64,000 nt of DNA from CAZENU01 sp965117035 (lineage in GTDB: Bacteria > Chloroflexota > Dehalococcoidia > Lucifugimonadales > CAZENU01): positions 2,666,001-2,730,000 of the forward strand of contig OZ220748.1 in the NCBI GenBank assembly GCA_965117035.1. The letters run 5' to 3'. The notes beneath the pieces were generated by a model. The model saw nothing but the letters and a program-made list of their open reading frames with translations. It was not told the origin of the DNA and made no database searches. Shown here piece by piece: positions 43,658 through 51,299 of the stretch (positions within the stretch are counted from its first letter, which is position 1; every line of letters begins with the position of its first letter). The translations under genes were made by a program, and so were the position numbers.

Positions 43658-44761
43658 CTAGGGACCCGAGGCGTTCGCCCACTCGTATCGCGGCTTAAGG
43701 CGGGTAAGCCTGCTGTAGGCTATCCGCTTTTCCCGCTGCAGCCTGCCGACCACGATGAACGGGGCAATGCCGACAGAGCGCGCGAACCGCTTGACTGAGC
43801 TTGCCGTGAACTGGCCCTCCGCGCAGAAGTCACTCCACTTCCTTGGATCGATAAGGAAGTCTCTCGCGAACCGGTCGGCATCCGCTTCGATCCCGGCGGA
43901 CTCCGGGTCGGCATCAAGGCCGTCGATTACGATCCGGCGCTGCGTCCGATGCCTGAGCAGGTGGCACGCCTCGTGAAAGAAGGTAAACCAGAAGACGTCG
44001 GCCCATTTGTTCCTGATGCTCATCTGGATCATCGCCTTGCGGTCGGTCAGCCAACGGGTGGCGCCATTGGCGCCGCTCTTGGGAAGCTCCTGCACCATGC
44101 AGAACGCTACACCCGACTGCGCGCAGAGGTCTGACATCGCGGGCAGGAATTCTTCCGGCGGTTGGGTGGTCATCTGCCTGATTCGGGAGAGTGCCTCCGT
44201 GAAGGCCTGCTCGTCGTAGTCGGCGGTAGGCGTTTCCTGGGCGTCAAGCTCGCCCTTCCGGAGCCAGACCGCCAGCGCCCCCAGGGAGATCGCCTGTTGG
44301 GCGGCCTCGGTAATCCGGAACCCTATGGCCTTCTGGAACGCCTGGGGCTCCGCCACTGCTACGCCAAGAAAGCTCATGAGCGCCTTGAGTCTGCCCGGCC
44401 TGTCCCGCCCGGCCTGTATCCACCCCCTCTTGAGCATCGCCCGAACGGGGTATTCGTCCAGCCACTGCACATTGGCCTCGAGCATCTCCTGCTCGCGCTT
44501 GCGGGCCAGGGTCATGCGGTAGGCGGCCTCGAGGTTGGTCCAGAACTGCGCGTCGATCCCAAGCACCCTCCCCAGTCCAATCGCAGTTTCCGGCGTGATG
44601 GCCTTCTTTGCCCTGATGATCTCGTTGATCGCCTGCGCGGGCCGGCCGAGCCTTGTGGCAAGCTCCTTCTGGGTCATCCCGCGGGCTTCCAGCTCCTCTT
44701 CCAGCACCTCGCCCGGCGGAATCGGCAGGTCGGAATATACGCGCGGGCTGCTAGTCGCCAT
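43658..44761 (-). CDS. higA: HigA-type antitoxin fused to ImmA/IrrE metalloprotease domain
   Basis: 367 residues. The N-terminal XRE helix-turn-helix (GMTQKELATRLGRPAQAINEIIRAKKAITPETAIGLGRVLGID) is typical of HigA. Downstream is an ImmA/IrrE-like domain with the zinc-protease motif FHEACHLLRH (His263, Glu264, His267) and a later acidic stretch IEADADRFARDFL. The combination implies an antitoxin that also cleaves a regulator. The start overlaps the upstream toxin gene by 11 bases (44751-44761). Confidence 0.85.
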   Translation of the reverse strand: MATSSPRVYSDLPIPPGEVLEEELEARGMTQKELATRLGRPAQAINEIIRAKKAITPETAIGLGRVLGIDAQFWTNLEAAYRMTLARKREQEMLEANVQWLDEYPVRAMLKRGWIQAGRDRPGRLKALMSFLGVAVAEPQAFQKAIGFRITEAAQQAISLGALAVWLRKGELDAQETPTADYDEQAFTEALSRIRQMTTQPPEEFLPAMSDLCAQSGVAFCMVQELPKSGANGATRWLTDRKAMIQMSIRNKWADVFWFTFFHEACHLLRHRTQRRIVIDGLDADPESAGIEADADRFARDFLIDPRKWSDFCAEGQFTASSVKRFARSVGIAPFIVVGRLQREKRIAYSRLTRLKPRYEWANASGP

Positions 44762-45053
44762 AGTGGTTGCTCACCTCCTTCACTAGAATTTGCTCCTCCG
44801 AGTCTCCCTTCTCCACTATCAGGCGCCATTGCCCCGTCAGGTAGATGGACAATTCTCCTCTCTTCGATCCTTTCAGTGGATGCAGACGCATCGACCGGAT
44901 GCCGTAGACTTGCTGGAGGTTCCTGGCCGCGTAGAGCTCGTTGATGCGGGTGATGTACTTCCGCCCAGCAGCCTCGCCCCACTGCCGCGCTGCTCTGGCC
45001 GACTCTTCATAGCTCCGTTGGAGTTGCCTGGTTCTGAAGACGACTTCCACCAT
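44751..45053 (-). CDS. higB: HigB-type RelE-superfamily toxin
   Basis: 100 residues. The order AAGRKYITRINELYAARNLQQV, then LHPLKGSKRGELSIYLTGQWRLIVEKGD and VKEVSNHYGD matches HigB, a ribosome-dependent mRNA endonuclease of the RelE fold, including basic residues in the beta sheet. The toxin gene precedes the antitoxin gene, as in higBA. Its start ATG 45053 lies inside a 17-bp palindrome. Base composition is lower in G/C than the neighbours. Confidence 0.85.
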   Translation of the reverse strand: MVEVVFRTRQLQRSYEESARAARQWGEAAGRKYITRINELYAARNLQQVYGIRSMRLHPLKGSKRGELSIYLTGQWRLIVEKGDSEEQILVKEVSNHYGD

Positions 45054-45096
45054 TCACCCTATAGGTGAAGATATAGCAAGTCGCGCAGTCTGTCAA
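45053..45096 (-). promoter_or_regulatory. higBA promoter and operator
   Basis: On the minus strand, TTGACA (45096-45091) and TATATC (45075-45070) are 15 bases apart. Directly downstream is the palindrome TTCACC-TATAG-GGTGAA (45053-45069), overlapping the toxin start codon. It is the likely autorepression site for the HigA helix-turn-helix. Confidence 0.65.
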
Positions 45097-45158
45097 AGAT
45101 GGCGAGCCGTCCCAGAAACCCGCGCACTAAGTCGCCTTGGGATCGGCGCGTTCGCACG

Positions 45159-45187
45159 TTGTAGGCCAACAGGGTGTTTGATATACT
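45159..45187 (+). promoter_or_regulatory. Sigma-70-like promoter for the molybdenum hydroxylase operon
   Basis: TTGTAG (45159-45164), a 17-base spacer and TATACT (45182-45187), 132 bp upstream of the first subunit gene. The leader contains a GCCCGCC/GGCGGG stem-loop region (45210-45250). Confidence 0.55.
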
Positions 45188-45319
45188 TGGCGCCGATTCG
45201 CCCGCCCGTATTTCCATGCCCCTGAAATGGGCGCCTTTCGGGCGGGTGGTTCCGTCTCTGGCCGTATCCGGCCTTCGAGATAATCGGCAACGGATTGATG
45301 AACAGAAAGGAGTGGGCCA

Positions 45320-46192
45320 TTGAAATGGATTGATTTTGCCCGGCCCGAAACGCTGGACGAGGCCGTGGGCCTGCTGGCGCAGCACGGCGACGGGGCCCGG
45401 GTCCTGGCCGGCGGGACAGACCTGCTGGTGCATCTCAGGGCGGGCGCCCTGACCCCGGACCTGGTCGTCGACGGCAAGGGAATCGCCGAGCTGAACGAGC
45501 TCAGCTACAGCCCGGACTGCGGGCTGACGCTCGGCGCCGCCGTACCGTGCTACAGGGTCTACCAGGACGAAGAGATATCTGCCGCCTACCCGGGCCTGAT
45601 CGACGCGGCGTCCCTCATCGGGGGCACGCAGATACAGGGCAGGGCGTCCTTCGGCGGCAACCTGTGCAACGCCGTCCCGAGCGCCGACTCGATCCCGGCG
45701 ATGATCGCCCACAACGGCACCTGCACGATCGCGGGCCCGAACGGCACCCGCGAGGTCGCGGTGGAGGACTTCTGCACCGCGCCCCGGCAGAACGTGCTGG
45801 CGGCCAACGAGCTGCTGGTCTCGATACACTTCCCGGCGCCGCAGCCCGGCTTCGGAGGACGCTACATCAGGTTCATCCCGCGGAACGAGATGGACATCGC
45901 CGTCGCGGGCGCCGGCGTCTCCGTGCAGCTTTCCAACGGCACGGTGAGCTCGGCGAGGGTCTCCCTCGCGGCCGTGGCGCCGACCCCGCTGCTGGTAGCC
46001 GAGGCCGCCGCGGCACTCGAGGGCAACGCGCCCTCGGCCGAGAACATCCAGGCGGCGGCGGAGGCGGCGCGAGAGGCCGCCAGACCGATCACCGACATGC
46101 GCGGCACCGTCGAGTTCCGGAAGCACCTCTGCGAGGTGCTGACCCGGCGCGCCCTGACGACCGCAGTCGAGAGAGCCAAGGAGGCCCAGTAG
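45320..46192 (+). CDS. Molybdenum hydroxylase FAD-binding (medium) subunit
   Basis: 290 residues from TTG 45320, with AAAGGAG upstream. FAD motifs are VLAGGTDLLVHLRAG and TQIQGRASFGGNLCNAVPSADS, the conserved TxGGxxxN loop of the CoxM/XdhB family. The C-terminal CO_deh_flav_C-type domain follows. It passes electrons from the iron-sulfur subunit to an acceptor. Gene order medium-small-large is that of coxMSL and xdh-type operons. Confidence 0.9.
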   Translation: MKWIDFARPETLDEAVGLLAQHGDGARVLAGGTDLLVHLRAGALTPDLVVDGKGIAELNELSYSPDCGLTLGAAVPCYRVYQDEEISAAYPGLIDAASLIGGTQIQGRASFGGNLCNAVPSADSIPAMIAHNGTCTIAGPNGTREVAVEDFCTAPRQNVLAANELLVSIHFPAPQPGFGGRYIRFIPRNEMDIAVAGAGVSVQLSNGTVSSARVSLAAVAPTPLLVAEAAAALEGNAPSAENIQAAAEAAREAARPITDMRGTVEFRKHLCEVLTRRALTTAVERAKEAQ

Positions 46193-46193
46193 G

Positions 46194-46664
46194 ATGCCCA
46201 CCAAGACTCACGTTCAGACCCGAATCAACGGCGAAGACGTCGAATTCCTCTGCGAGCCGCGCCAGAGCCTGCTCGAGTGCCTGAGGGACGTCGTCGGACT
46301 GACAGGCTCCAAGGAAGGCTGTAACGACGGCAACTGCGGCGCGTGCACGGTCAACCTGGACGGCCGCATCGTCGACTCCTGCCTGGTGCTGGGCGTCGAG
46401 GCCCAGGGCGCCGAGATCCTGACGATCGAGGGCGTCGCGACGCCCGCCGGGCTGCACCCGATACAGACGGCCTTCCTCGAGAACGCGGCGCTGCAGTGCG
46501 GCATCTGCACGCCCGGCTTCATCGTCGCGTCGAAGGCGCTGCTGGAGGCCGAGCCCAACCCGTCGGAGCACAGGATCCGCGAGTGGCTGGCCGGCAACCT
46601 GTGCCGGTGCACCGGCTACGACAAGATAGTCCGCGCGGTGATGGACGCCGCCGGCAAGATGTAG
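46194..46664 (+). CDS. Molybdenum hydroxylase 2Fe-2S (small) subunit
   Basis: 156 residues, one base after the medium subunit stop. The plant-type [2Fe-2S] ligands are Cys43, 48, 51 and 63 (EGCNDGNCGACTVN), and the second cluster ligands are Cys102, 105, 137 and 139 (QCGICTPGF and GNLCRCTGYD). Both sets are complete. It carries electrons from the molybdenum site to FAD. No Tat signal is present, so the complex is cytoplasmic. Confidence 0.95.
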   Translation: MPTKTHVQTRINGEDVEFLCEPRQSLLECLRDVVGLTGSKEGCNDGNCGACTVNLDGRIVDSCLVLGVEAQGAEILTIEGVATPAGLHPIQTAFLENAALQCGICTPGFIVASKALLEAEPNPSEHRIREWLAGNLCRCTGYDKIVRAVMDAAGKM

Positions 46665-46675
46665 GAGGTGGGGAC

Positions 46676-48982
46676 ATGACGACAACCTACGAGCGCAACG
46701 TCGTTCTCTCGACCGAGACCTTCGACGTGGTGGGCACGCGCCCCGTGCGCCACGACGGCCACGAGAAGGTGACCGGCAGGGCGCAGTACGGGGCCGACTT
46801 CACCACGACCAAGCTGCTGTACGGCAAGGTGCTGCGGAGCCCGCACGCCCATGCCCGGATAAAGTCGATCGACACCAGCAAGGCCGACGCGCTTCCGGGC
46901 GTCATGGCGACCGTGACCGCCGCGGACCTGCCGGAGGGCAATCCCGGCGACACATTCCACAACAGCACGCTCGGCGACCCGAACATCCAGCGCGAGCGCG
47001 ACGCCATCCTCGCCAGGGAGAAGGTGCTCTACAGGGGCCACCCGGTGGCGGGCGTGGCCGCGACCAACGCCCATATCGCCGAGGAGGCGCTCGGGCTGAT
47101 AGAGGTCGACTACGAGGTGCTGCCCTCCGTGGCCACGGCCCCCGAGGCCATGGCCGACGGCGCGCCCGTGCTGCTCGACTACCTCGAGCCCGAGGACACG
47201 CCCGACTTCTTCGACCCGGACGAGGCGTCCGACACGCCGACGAACGTCACGCTGCACGTTCAGTACAAGAACGGCGACCTGGACAAGGGGTTCGCCGAGG
47301 CGGACGTCATAATCGAGAAGGAGTTCGACACCGCCACGGTGCACCAGGGCTATATCGAGCCGCACAACTGCACCGTCAACTGGGGCAAGGACGGCCGGGT
47401 GTACATCTGGAACAGCACTCAGGCGCCCTTCGAGGTGCGCGACTGCACGGCGGCCATCCTCGGAGTGCCGCTGTCGATGGTCAAGCTGACGCCGCTGGAG
47501 ATCGGCGGCGGGTTCGGCGGCAAGTGGCAGCCCTACGGCGAGCCGATAGCCGCCCTTCTGTCGAGGAAGACGGACCACGCCGTCAAGATCGTGATGAGCC
47601 GCGAGGAGGAGTTCGAGGCCACCGGCCCGACCCCCGGCTCGCACATGAAGGTCAAGATCGGCTCGACGAAGGACGGCAAGATCGTCGCGGCGCAGGCCTT
47701 CGTCGCGTTCGAGTCCGGCGCCTGGCCGGGGTCGCCCATCGAGCCCGGTTGCATGTGCGTCTTCGCCGTCTACGACATCCCGAACCTGCTGGTCGACGGC
47801 TACGACGTCGTCGTCAACAAGCCGAAGTCGGCCGCCTACAGGGCGCCCGGCTCCACCCACGTCGCGTTCGCGACCGAGACGGTCGTGAACGAGCTGGCCG
47901 AGAAGCTCGGCATGGACCCGCTGGAGCTCCGGCTGATGAACGCGTCGAAGGAGGGCACCCGCCGGGCAGACGGCCCGCGGTTCGCCCGCATCGGCAACGT
48001 CGAGGTCATGGAGGCGATGCGGGACCATCCGCACTACAGCGAGCCGCTCGAAGGCCCGAACAGGGGCCGCGGCGTCGGCGTTGGGTTCTGGTTCAATGCC
48101 GGTATGCCGTCGAGCTGCTCCATTTCCGTGAACGCCGACGGGACGATCAGCCTCGTCGAGGGCTCCACCGACATCGGAGGCTCCCGGACGTCGATCGCCA
48201 TGCAGGCGGCCGAGGTCCTGGGCATCGCCGCCGAGGACGTGCACCCGGAGACGGCGGACACCGACTCCGTGGGCTACACCGCGGGGACGGGCGGAAGCCG
48301 CGTCACCTTCGCCACCGGCTGGGCGGCCCACGAGGCGGCCCAGGAGGTCAAGAGCAAGATGCTCGACCGGGCGTCGATGATCTGGGACGTCGACCGCGAC
48401 TCGCTCCAGATGGAGGGAGGCGTGATCAGCTCCAAGACCGACCCCGAGCTGAACATGAGCTTCAAGGAGATGTGCGCTCAGATGGAGGCGACGGGCGGCC
48501 CGATCATGGGCTCCGGCACCGTCGACCCCAAGGGCGAGGGCGGCTCCTTCTGCGGCAACATCGTCGACGTGGAGGTCGACCCCGAGACCGGCAAGGTGAC
48601 CATCCTCCGGTTCACGGTCGTCCAGGACGCCGGCAAGGCGATCCACCCGAGCTACGTCGAGGGCCAGATGCAGGGCGGCAGCGTCCAGGGCATCGGCTGG
48701 GCGTTGAACGAAGAGTACTTCATGGACGACGCCGGCCGCATGGCCAACACGACGCTGCTCGACTACCGGATGCCGGTCGCGCTCGACCTGCCGATGATCG
48801 ACACGGTGATCGTGGAGGTCGCCAACCCCGGCCACCCGTTCGGCGTCAGGGGAGTCGGCGAGGCCAACATCGTGCCGCCGCCGGCCGCGATCGCGGACGC
48901 GATCTACAACGCCACCGGCGTGCGCATGGACAGGCTGCCGATGAACCCGGTGGCGGTCACCGAGGCGATCCAGGCGAAGTAG
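46676..48982 (+). CDS. Molybdenum hydroxylase large (molybdopterin-binding) subunit
   Basis: 768 residues from ATG 46676, with AGGAGGTG upstream; a longer frame overlapping the small subunit is not coding. It has the a/b hammerhead start (GHEKVTGRAQYGADF), GGGFGGKWQPYGEP (about 278-291) and the catalytic GVGEANIVPP near the end (Glu729). The active-site loop is AAYRAPGSTH (about 386-395), unlike the AYxCSFR loop of true CO dehydrogenase, so it is a xanthine-, nicotinate- or aldehyde-type hydroxylase. The substrate is unknown. A MoaD-like gene follows at once. Confidence 0.9.
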   Translation: MTTTYERNVVLSTETFDVVGTRPVRHDGHEKVTGRAQYGADFTTTKLLYGKVLRSPHAHARIKSIDTSKADALPGVMATVTAADLPEGNPGDTFHNSTLGDPNIQRERDAILAREKVLYRGHPVAGVAATNAHIAEEALGLIEVDYEVLPSVATAPEAMADGAPVLLDYLEPEDTPDFFDPDEASDTPTNVTLHVQYKNGDLDKGFAEADVIIEKEFDTATVHQGYIEPHNCTVNWGKDGRVYIWNSTQAPFEVRDCTAAILGVPLSMVKLTPLEIGGGFGGKWQPYGEPIAALLSRKTDHAVKIVMSREEEFEATGPTPGSHMKVKIGSTKDGKIVAAQAFVAFESGAWPGSPIEPGCMCVFAVYDIPNLLVDGYDVVVNKPKSAAYRAPGSTHVAFATETVVNELAEKLGMDPLELRLMNASKEGTRRADGPRFARIGNVEVMEAMRDHPHYSEPLEGPNRGRGVGVGFWFNAGMPSSCSISVNADGTISLVEGSTDIGGSRTSIAMQAAEVLGIAAEDVHPETADTDSVGYTAGTGGSRVTFATGWAAHEAAQEVKSKMLDRASMIWDVDRDSLQMEGGVISSKTDPELNMSFKEMCAQMEATGGPIMGSGTVDPKGEGGSFCGNIVDVEVDPETGKVTILRFTVVQDAGKAIHPSYVEGQMQGGSVQGIGWALNEEYFMDDAGRMANTTLLDYRMPVALDLPMIDTVIVEVANPGHPFGVRGVGEANIVPPPAAIADAIYNATGVRMDRLPMNPVAVTEAIQAK

Positions 48983-48986
48983 TCCC

Positions 48987-49250
48987 ATGGCCACGGTCTT
49001 CATCCCATCGCTGATGCGCAACCTGACCGGCGACCGGGAGACGGTCGTCGTGCCCGGCTCTACCGTCAGGGAGATCATCAACAACCTGGAGGCCGAGCAT
49101 CCGGGGATGAAGGACAAGCTCGTCGACAAGTTCAGGCTGAAGGGGAACATCACGGTCGCCGTCGACGGCGAGGTGTCCCCCCTGGGCATACTGGAGAAGG
49201 TAGGCGAGGATAGCGAGGTCCACTTCCTGCCCGCCATAGGCGGCGGCTGA
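48987..49250 (+). CDS. MoaD/ThiS-like sulfur-carrier protein
   Basis: 87 residues, four bases after the hydroxylase large subunit. The ubiquitin-like fold is suggested by ATVFIPSLMRNLTGDRETVVVPGSTVREIINNLEAEHPG and VAVDGEVSPLGIL, and it ends LPAIGGG with the C-terminal Gly-Gly needed for adenylation and thiocarboxylation. MoaD carries sulfur for molybdopterin synthesis. A dedicated copy next to the hydroxylase could supply sulfur for cofactor maturation or the Mo=S ligand. There is no moaE or moeB neighbour. Confidence 0.85.
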   Translation: MATVFIPSLMRNLTGDRETVVVPGSTVREIINNLEAEHPGMKDKLVDKFRLKGNITVAVDGEVSPLGILEKVGEDSEVHFLPAIGGG

Positions 49251-49280
49251 CCGGAGGGGCCGACTTATAGTGATCCGATA

Positions 49281-49312
49281 TGGCGGCGGCGCGGGTTACC
49301 CGCGCCGCCGCT
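49281..49312 (+). terminator. Strong GC hairpin after the hydroxylase operon
   Basis: GGCGGCGCGGGT and ACCCGCGCCGCC pair perfectly around one T. There is no T tract, so termination is only inferred. It lies about 30 bp after the MoaD-like stop. Confidence 0.4.
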
Positions 49313-49336
49313 CGCGTTCCCCGTACCCTCCCGAAC

Positions 49337-49421
49337 GGAGACCACCGCATAACCGTCATTCCCACGAAGAGCCTGCCCTCGTGAAGACGGGGGCGGGGAC
49401 CCAGGGCGGGGCTTCCCCGTC
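49337..49421. repeat. Truncated family B element, inverted
   Basis: GGAGACCACCGCATAACCG and TCATTCCC match the end of the family B element. The body GAAGACGGGGGCGGGGACCC is shared with 33316 and, inverted, with 27775. The other end is absent. Confidence 0.6.
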
Positions 49422-49447
49422 AAACCACACACCACCAGAGGTGCCAC

Positions 49448-50374
49448 GTGCTCGATAACAGGATCAAGGGCGTAATCGTCCCGATAGTCACGCCGCTGAC
49501 GCCGGACGAGAAGGTCGACGTGCCGTCGCTCCGGCGGCTGGTCGACTACATGATCGACGGCGGCGTCAACGGCATCTGGGCCGCCGGGACGACCGGCGAG
49601 TTCGCGGCGCTGACCGACGACCAGCGGCTGGTCTGCATCGAGACGACCGCCGACCAGGCCGCCGGCCGGGTGCCGGTCATCGCCAACGTGTCGGCCGCGG
49701 CGACGGCGCTTACCGTCGACCTCGGGCTGTCGGTCCGGGAGATGGGCCTCGACGGCATCGCCGCGACGCCGCCGTACTACTACCCGTGCGGCCAGGACGA
49801 GATCGCCGACCACTTCCGCCGCATCTCCGAGCGCGTCGGGATGCCGCTGTGGGCGTACAACATCCCGCCGACCGTCAAGACCGCGATCGAGCCGGGCGTT
49901 CTCGCCGCGCTGGGCGCCGAGGGGCAGGTCGTCGGCACCAAGGACAGCTCCGGCTCCGGCGAGCCGCTCGCCGAGCTCAACGCGCTGTGCCGGCAGGGCG
50001 GCGTCGACATGTACCGCTTCCTCGGCTCCGTCTACCGCATCACGACGACGAACGGCGTAGGCGTGCACGGCGTCATACCGGGCATCGCCAACCTCGTGCC
50101 GGCAATCGCGGCCCGGGCGTGGGAGGCGGGCGTCAGCGGCGACGAGGAGGCCGCGGACGAGTGCCTGGCCGGGATGATGACCGCGACGCGGGTGATCCGT
50201 ATCGCGTCCGGCGGCGGCGCCAACTCATCCGCGATGGCGGGCATCAAGTCGGCGCTCAAGCACCTCGGCGTCATAGACCACGACACGCTGACGGCCCCGC
50301 TCCGAAGCCTCACCGCCGAAGAAAAGCAGCAGATCCCGCCCATCCTCGAGGACCTGGGCCTGGCCGCGGCCTAG
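49448..50374 (+). CDS. DapA-family lyase/aldolase
   Basis: 308 residues from GTG 49448. The start IKGVIVPIVTPLTPDEKVD and the phosphate loop WAAGTTGEFAALTDDQR are typical. The Schiff-base lysine is in VVGTKDSSGSG and the acid tyrosine in LWAYNIPPTV. It belongs to the dihydrodipicolinate synthase / N-acetylneuraminate lyase superfamily. With the neighbouring hydroxylase, a catabolic 2-keto-acid aldolase (for example KDG-type) is as likely as lysine synthesis. It is the only such gene seen. Confidence 0.88.
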   Translation: MLDNRIKGVIVPIVTPLTPDEKVDVPSLRRLVDYMIDGGVNGIWAAGTTGEFAALTDDQRLVCIETTADQAAGRVPVIANVSAAATALTVDLGLSVREMGLDGIAATPPYYYPCGQDEIADHFRRISERVGMPLWAYNIPPTVKTAIEPGVLAALGAEGQVVGTKDSSGSGEPLAELNALCRQGGVDMYRFLGSVYRITTTNGVGVHGVIPGIANLVPAIAARAWEAGVSGDEEAADECLAGMMTATRVIRIASGGGANSSAMAGIKSALKHLGVIDHDTLTAPLRSLTAEEKQQIPPILEDLGLAAA

Positions 50375-50470
50375 CGTTCCGAGCTGGCCGACGGACGGTT
50401 AGGAATGGATCAGGCTGCCGGGAGGGTGATCCGTAAATCGCAACTACCACGTCTCTGGACGGCAGAGCGA

Positions 50471-51028
50471 TCATTGCTCTTGTTCATCTATCTGCCAGGC
50501 GACACAACGTACTACTTGATGCGTGGGATGCACCAACTGGGTCCTCCTTTCCTCAAATCGCTGTCCTAGCGGGATTTTCACTATGGACCTGGAGACTAGC
50601 TCGAATGAAGAAAACAGCGGCTCCAAGTCGATTCGAGCAGGGTCGTGTTCATACCCAATGGCAAAAAGGCCCTTCTTGGGATAAGAGTCGAGTTTCGACA
50701 GCTTGATCGCGTCGCCAATAAGGCTTATGTTCCCTTCGTATGGATGGAGCAGGTTCTGGCTCCAACTCTCAGCCTCCTTGTCGTTGTTCCCAAACGGCCG
50801 AACTATCTTGAACTCAAAGGCCCATATGTCCTGGATGTCCATATCAGCTGGAGTCTGTCGAGTGCGAGCGGGGATTCCCTGCCTAGTCAGTCGCTGTGCG
50901 ATCTCGATGAGAAGCTGCGGTTCTCCAAACGGCCCAATTCCCGGCTTGAATGACTTGTGGGAAGGACGTTCTGAGTCAAAGTCCTTCAGGATATCGGCTA
51001 TGGCGCCGACGATCTCCGATAGTTGCAC
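50471..51028 (-). CDS. Hypothetical protein, PD-(D/E)xK nuclease-like
   Basis: 185 residues, lower G/C than its surroundings, suggesting acquisition. A possible restriction-fold core is GPFGEPQLLIEIAQRLTRQG (Glu), then PADMDIQDIWAFEFKIVRPFG, where Asp and the E-x-K triplet have the PD-(D/E)xK spacing, then KEAESWSQNLLHPYEG and GLFAIGYEH. The pattern looks like uncharacterised endonuclease-like proteins of mobile elements. No partner methylase or helicase is next to it. The function is not established. Confidence 0.5.
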   Translation of the reverse strand: MQLSEIVGAIADILKDFDSERPSHKSFKPGIGPFGEPQLLIEIAQRLTRQGIPARTRQTPADMDIQDIWAFEFKIVRPFGNNDKEAESWSQNLLHPYEGNISLIGDAIKLSKLDSYPKKGLFAIGYEHDPARIDLEPLFSSFELVSRSIVKIPLGQRFEERRTQLVHPTHQVVRCVAWQIDEQEQ

Positions 51029-51268
51029 TGGTGAGCTCCTCTACTAGATGCTGATGTGGGACCATCATACTAAAGCCGCTATTGGACTCCTAGCATCCTG
51101 ATCCTCCGAAGCGTTGCCGCCGCTATGTCATAGGCGTGAAGCGCGGTACCTACAGTGAGGACGCGGATGGCAGTAAATCGAACGTCCGACGGATTCACTC
51201 CCATCCATATCCACGGTACCCAGAAGCGCCCAAATTCTGGATTCTATCGTCCACCACGGCTCGTGTAA

Positions 51269-51274
51269 TATAAT
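51269..51274 (+). promoter_or_regulatory. Perfect minus-10 box upstream of the M16 peptidase
   Basis: TATAAT, preceded by GTAA, 26 bases before the ATG at 51300. The region is A/T-rich. No good minus-35 is seen. The rest of the 270-bp gap from 51029 shows no further structure. Confidence 0.5.
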
Positions 51275-51299
51275 CCGCCGTATTCTCCGGGAGAAGCTG

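Noticed and set aside
46676..48982. Aerobic CO dehydrogenase (coxL)
   Set aside because: The AYxCSFR active-site loop is absent; AAYRAPGS is present instead.
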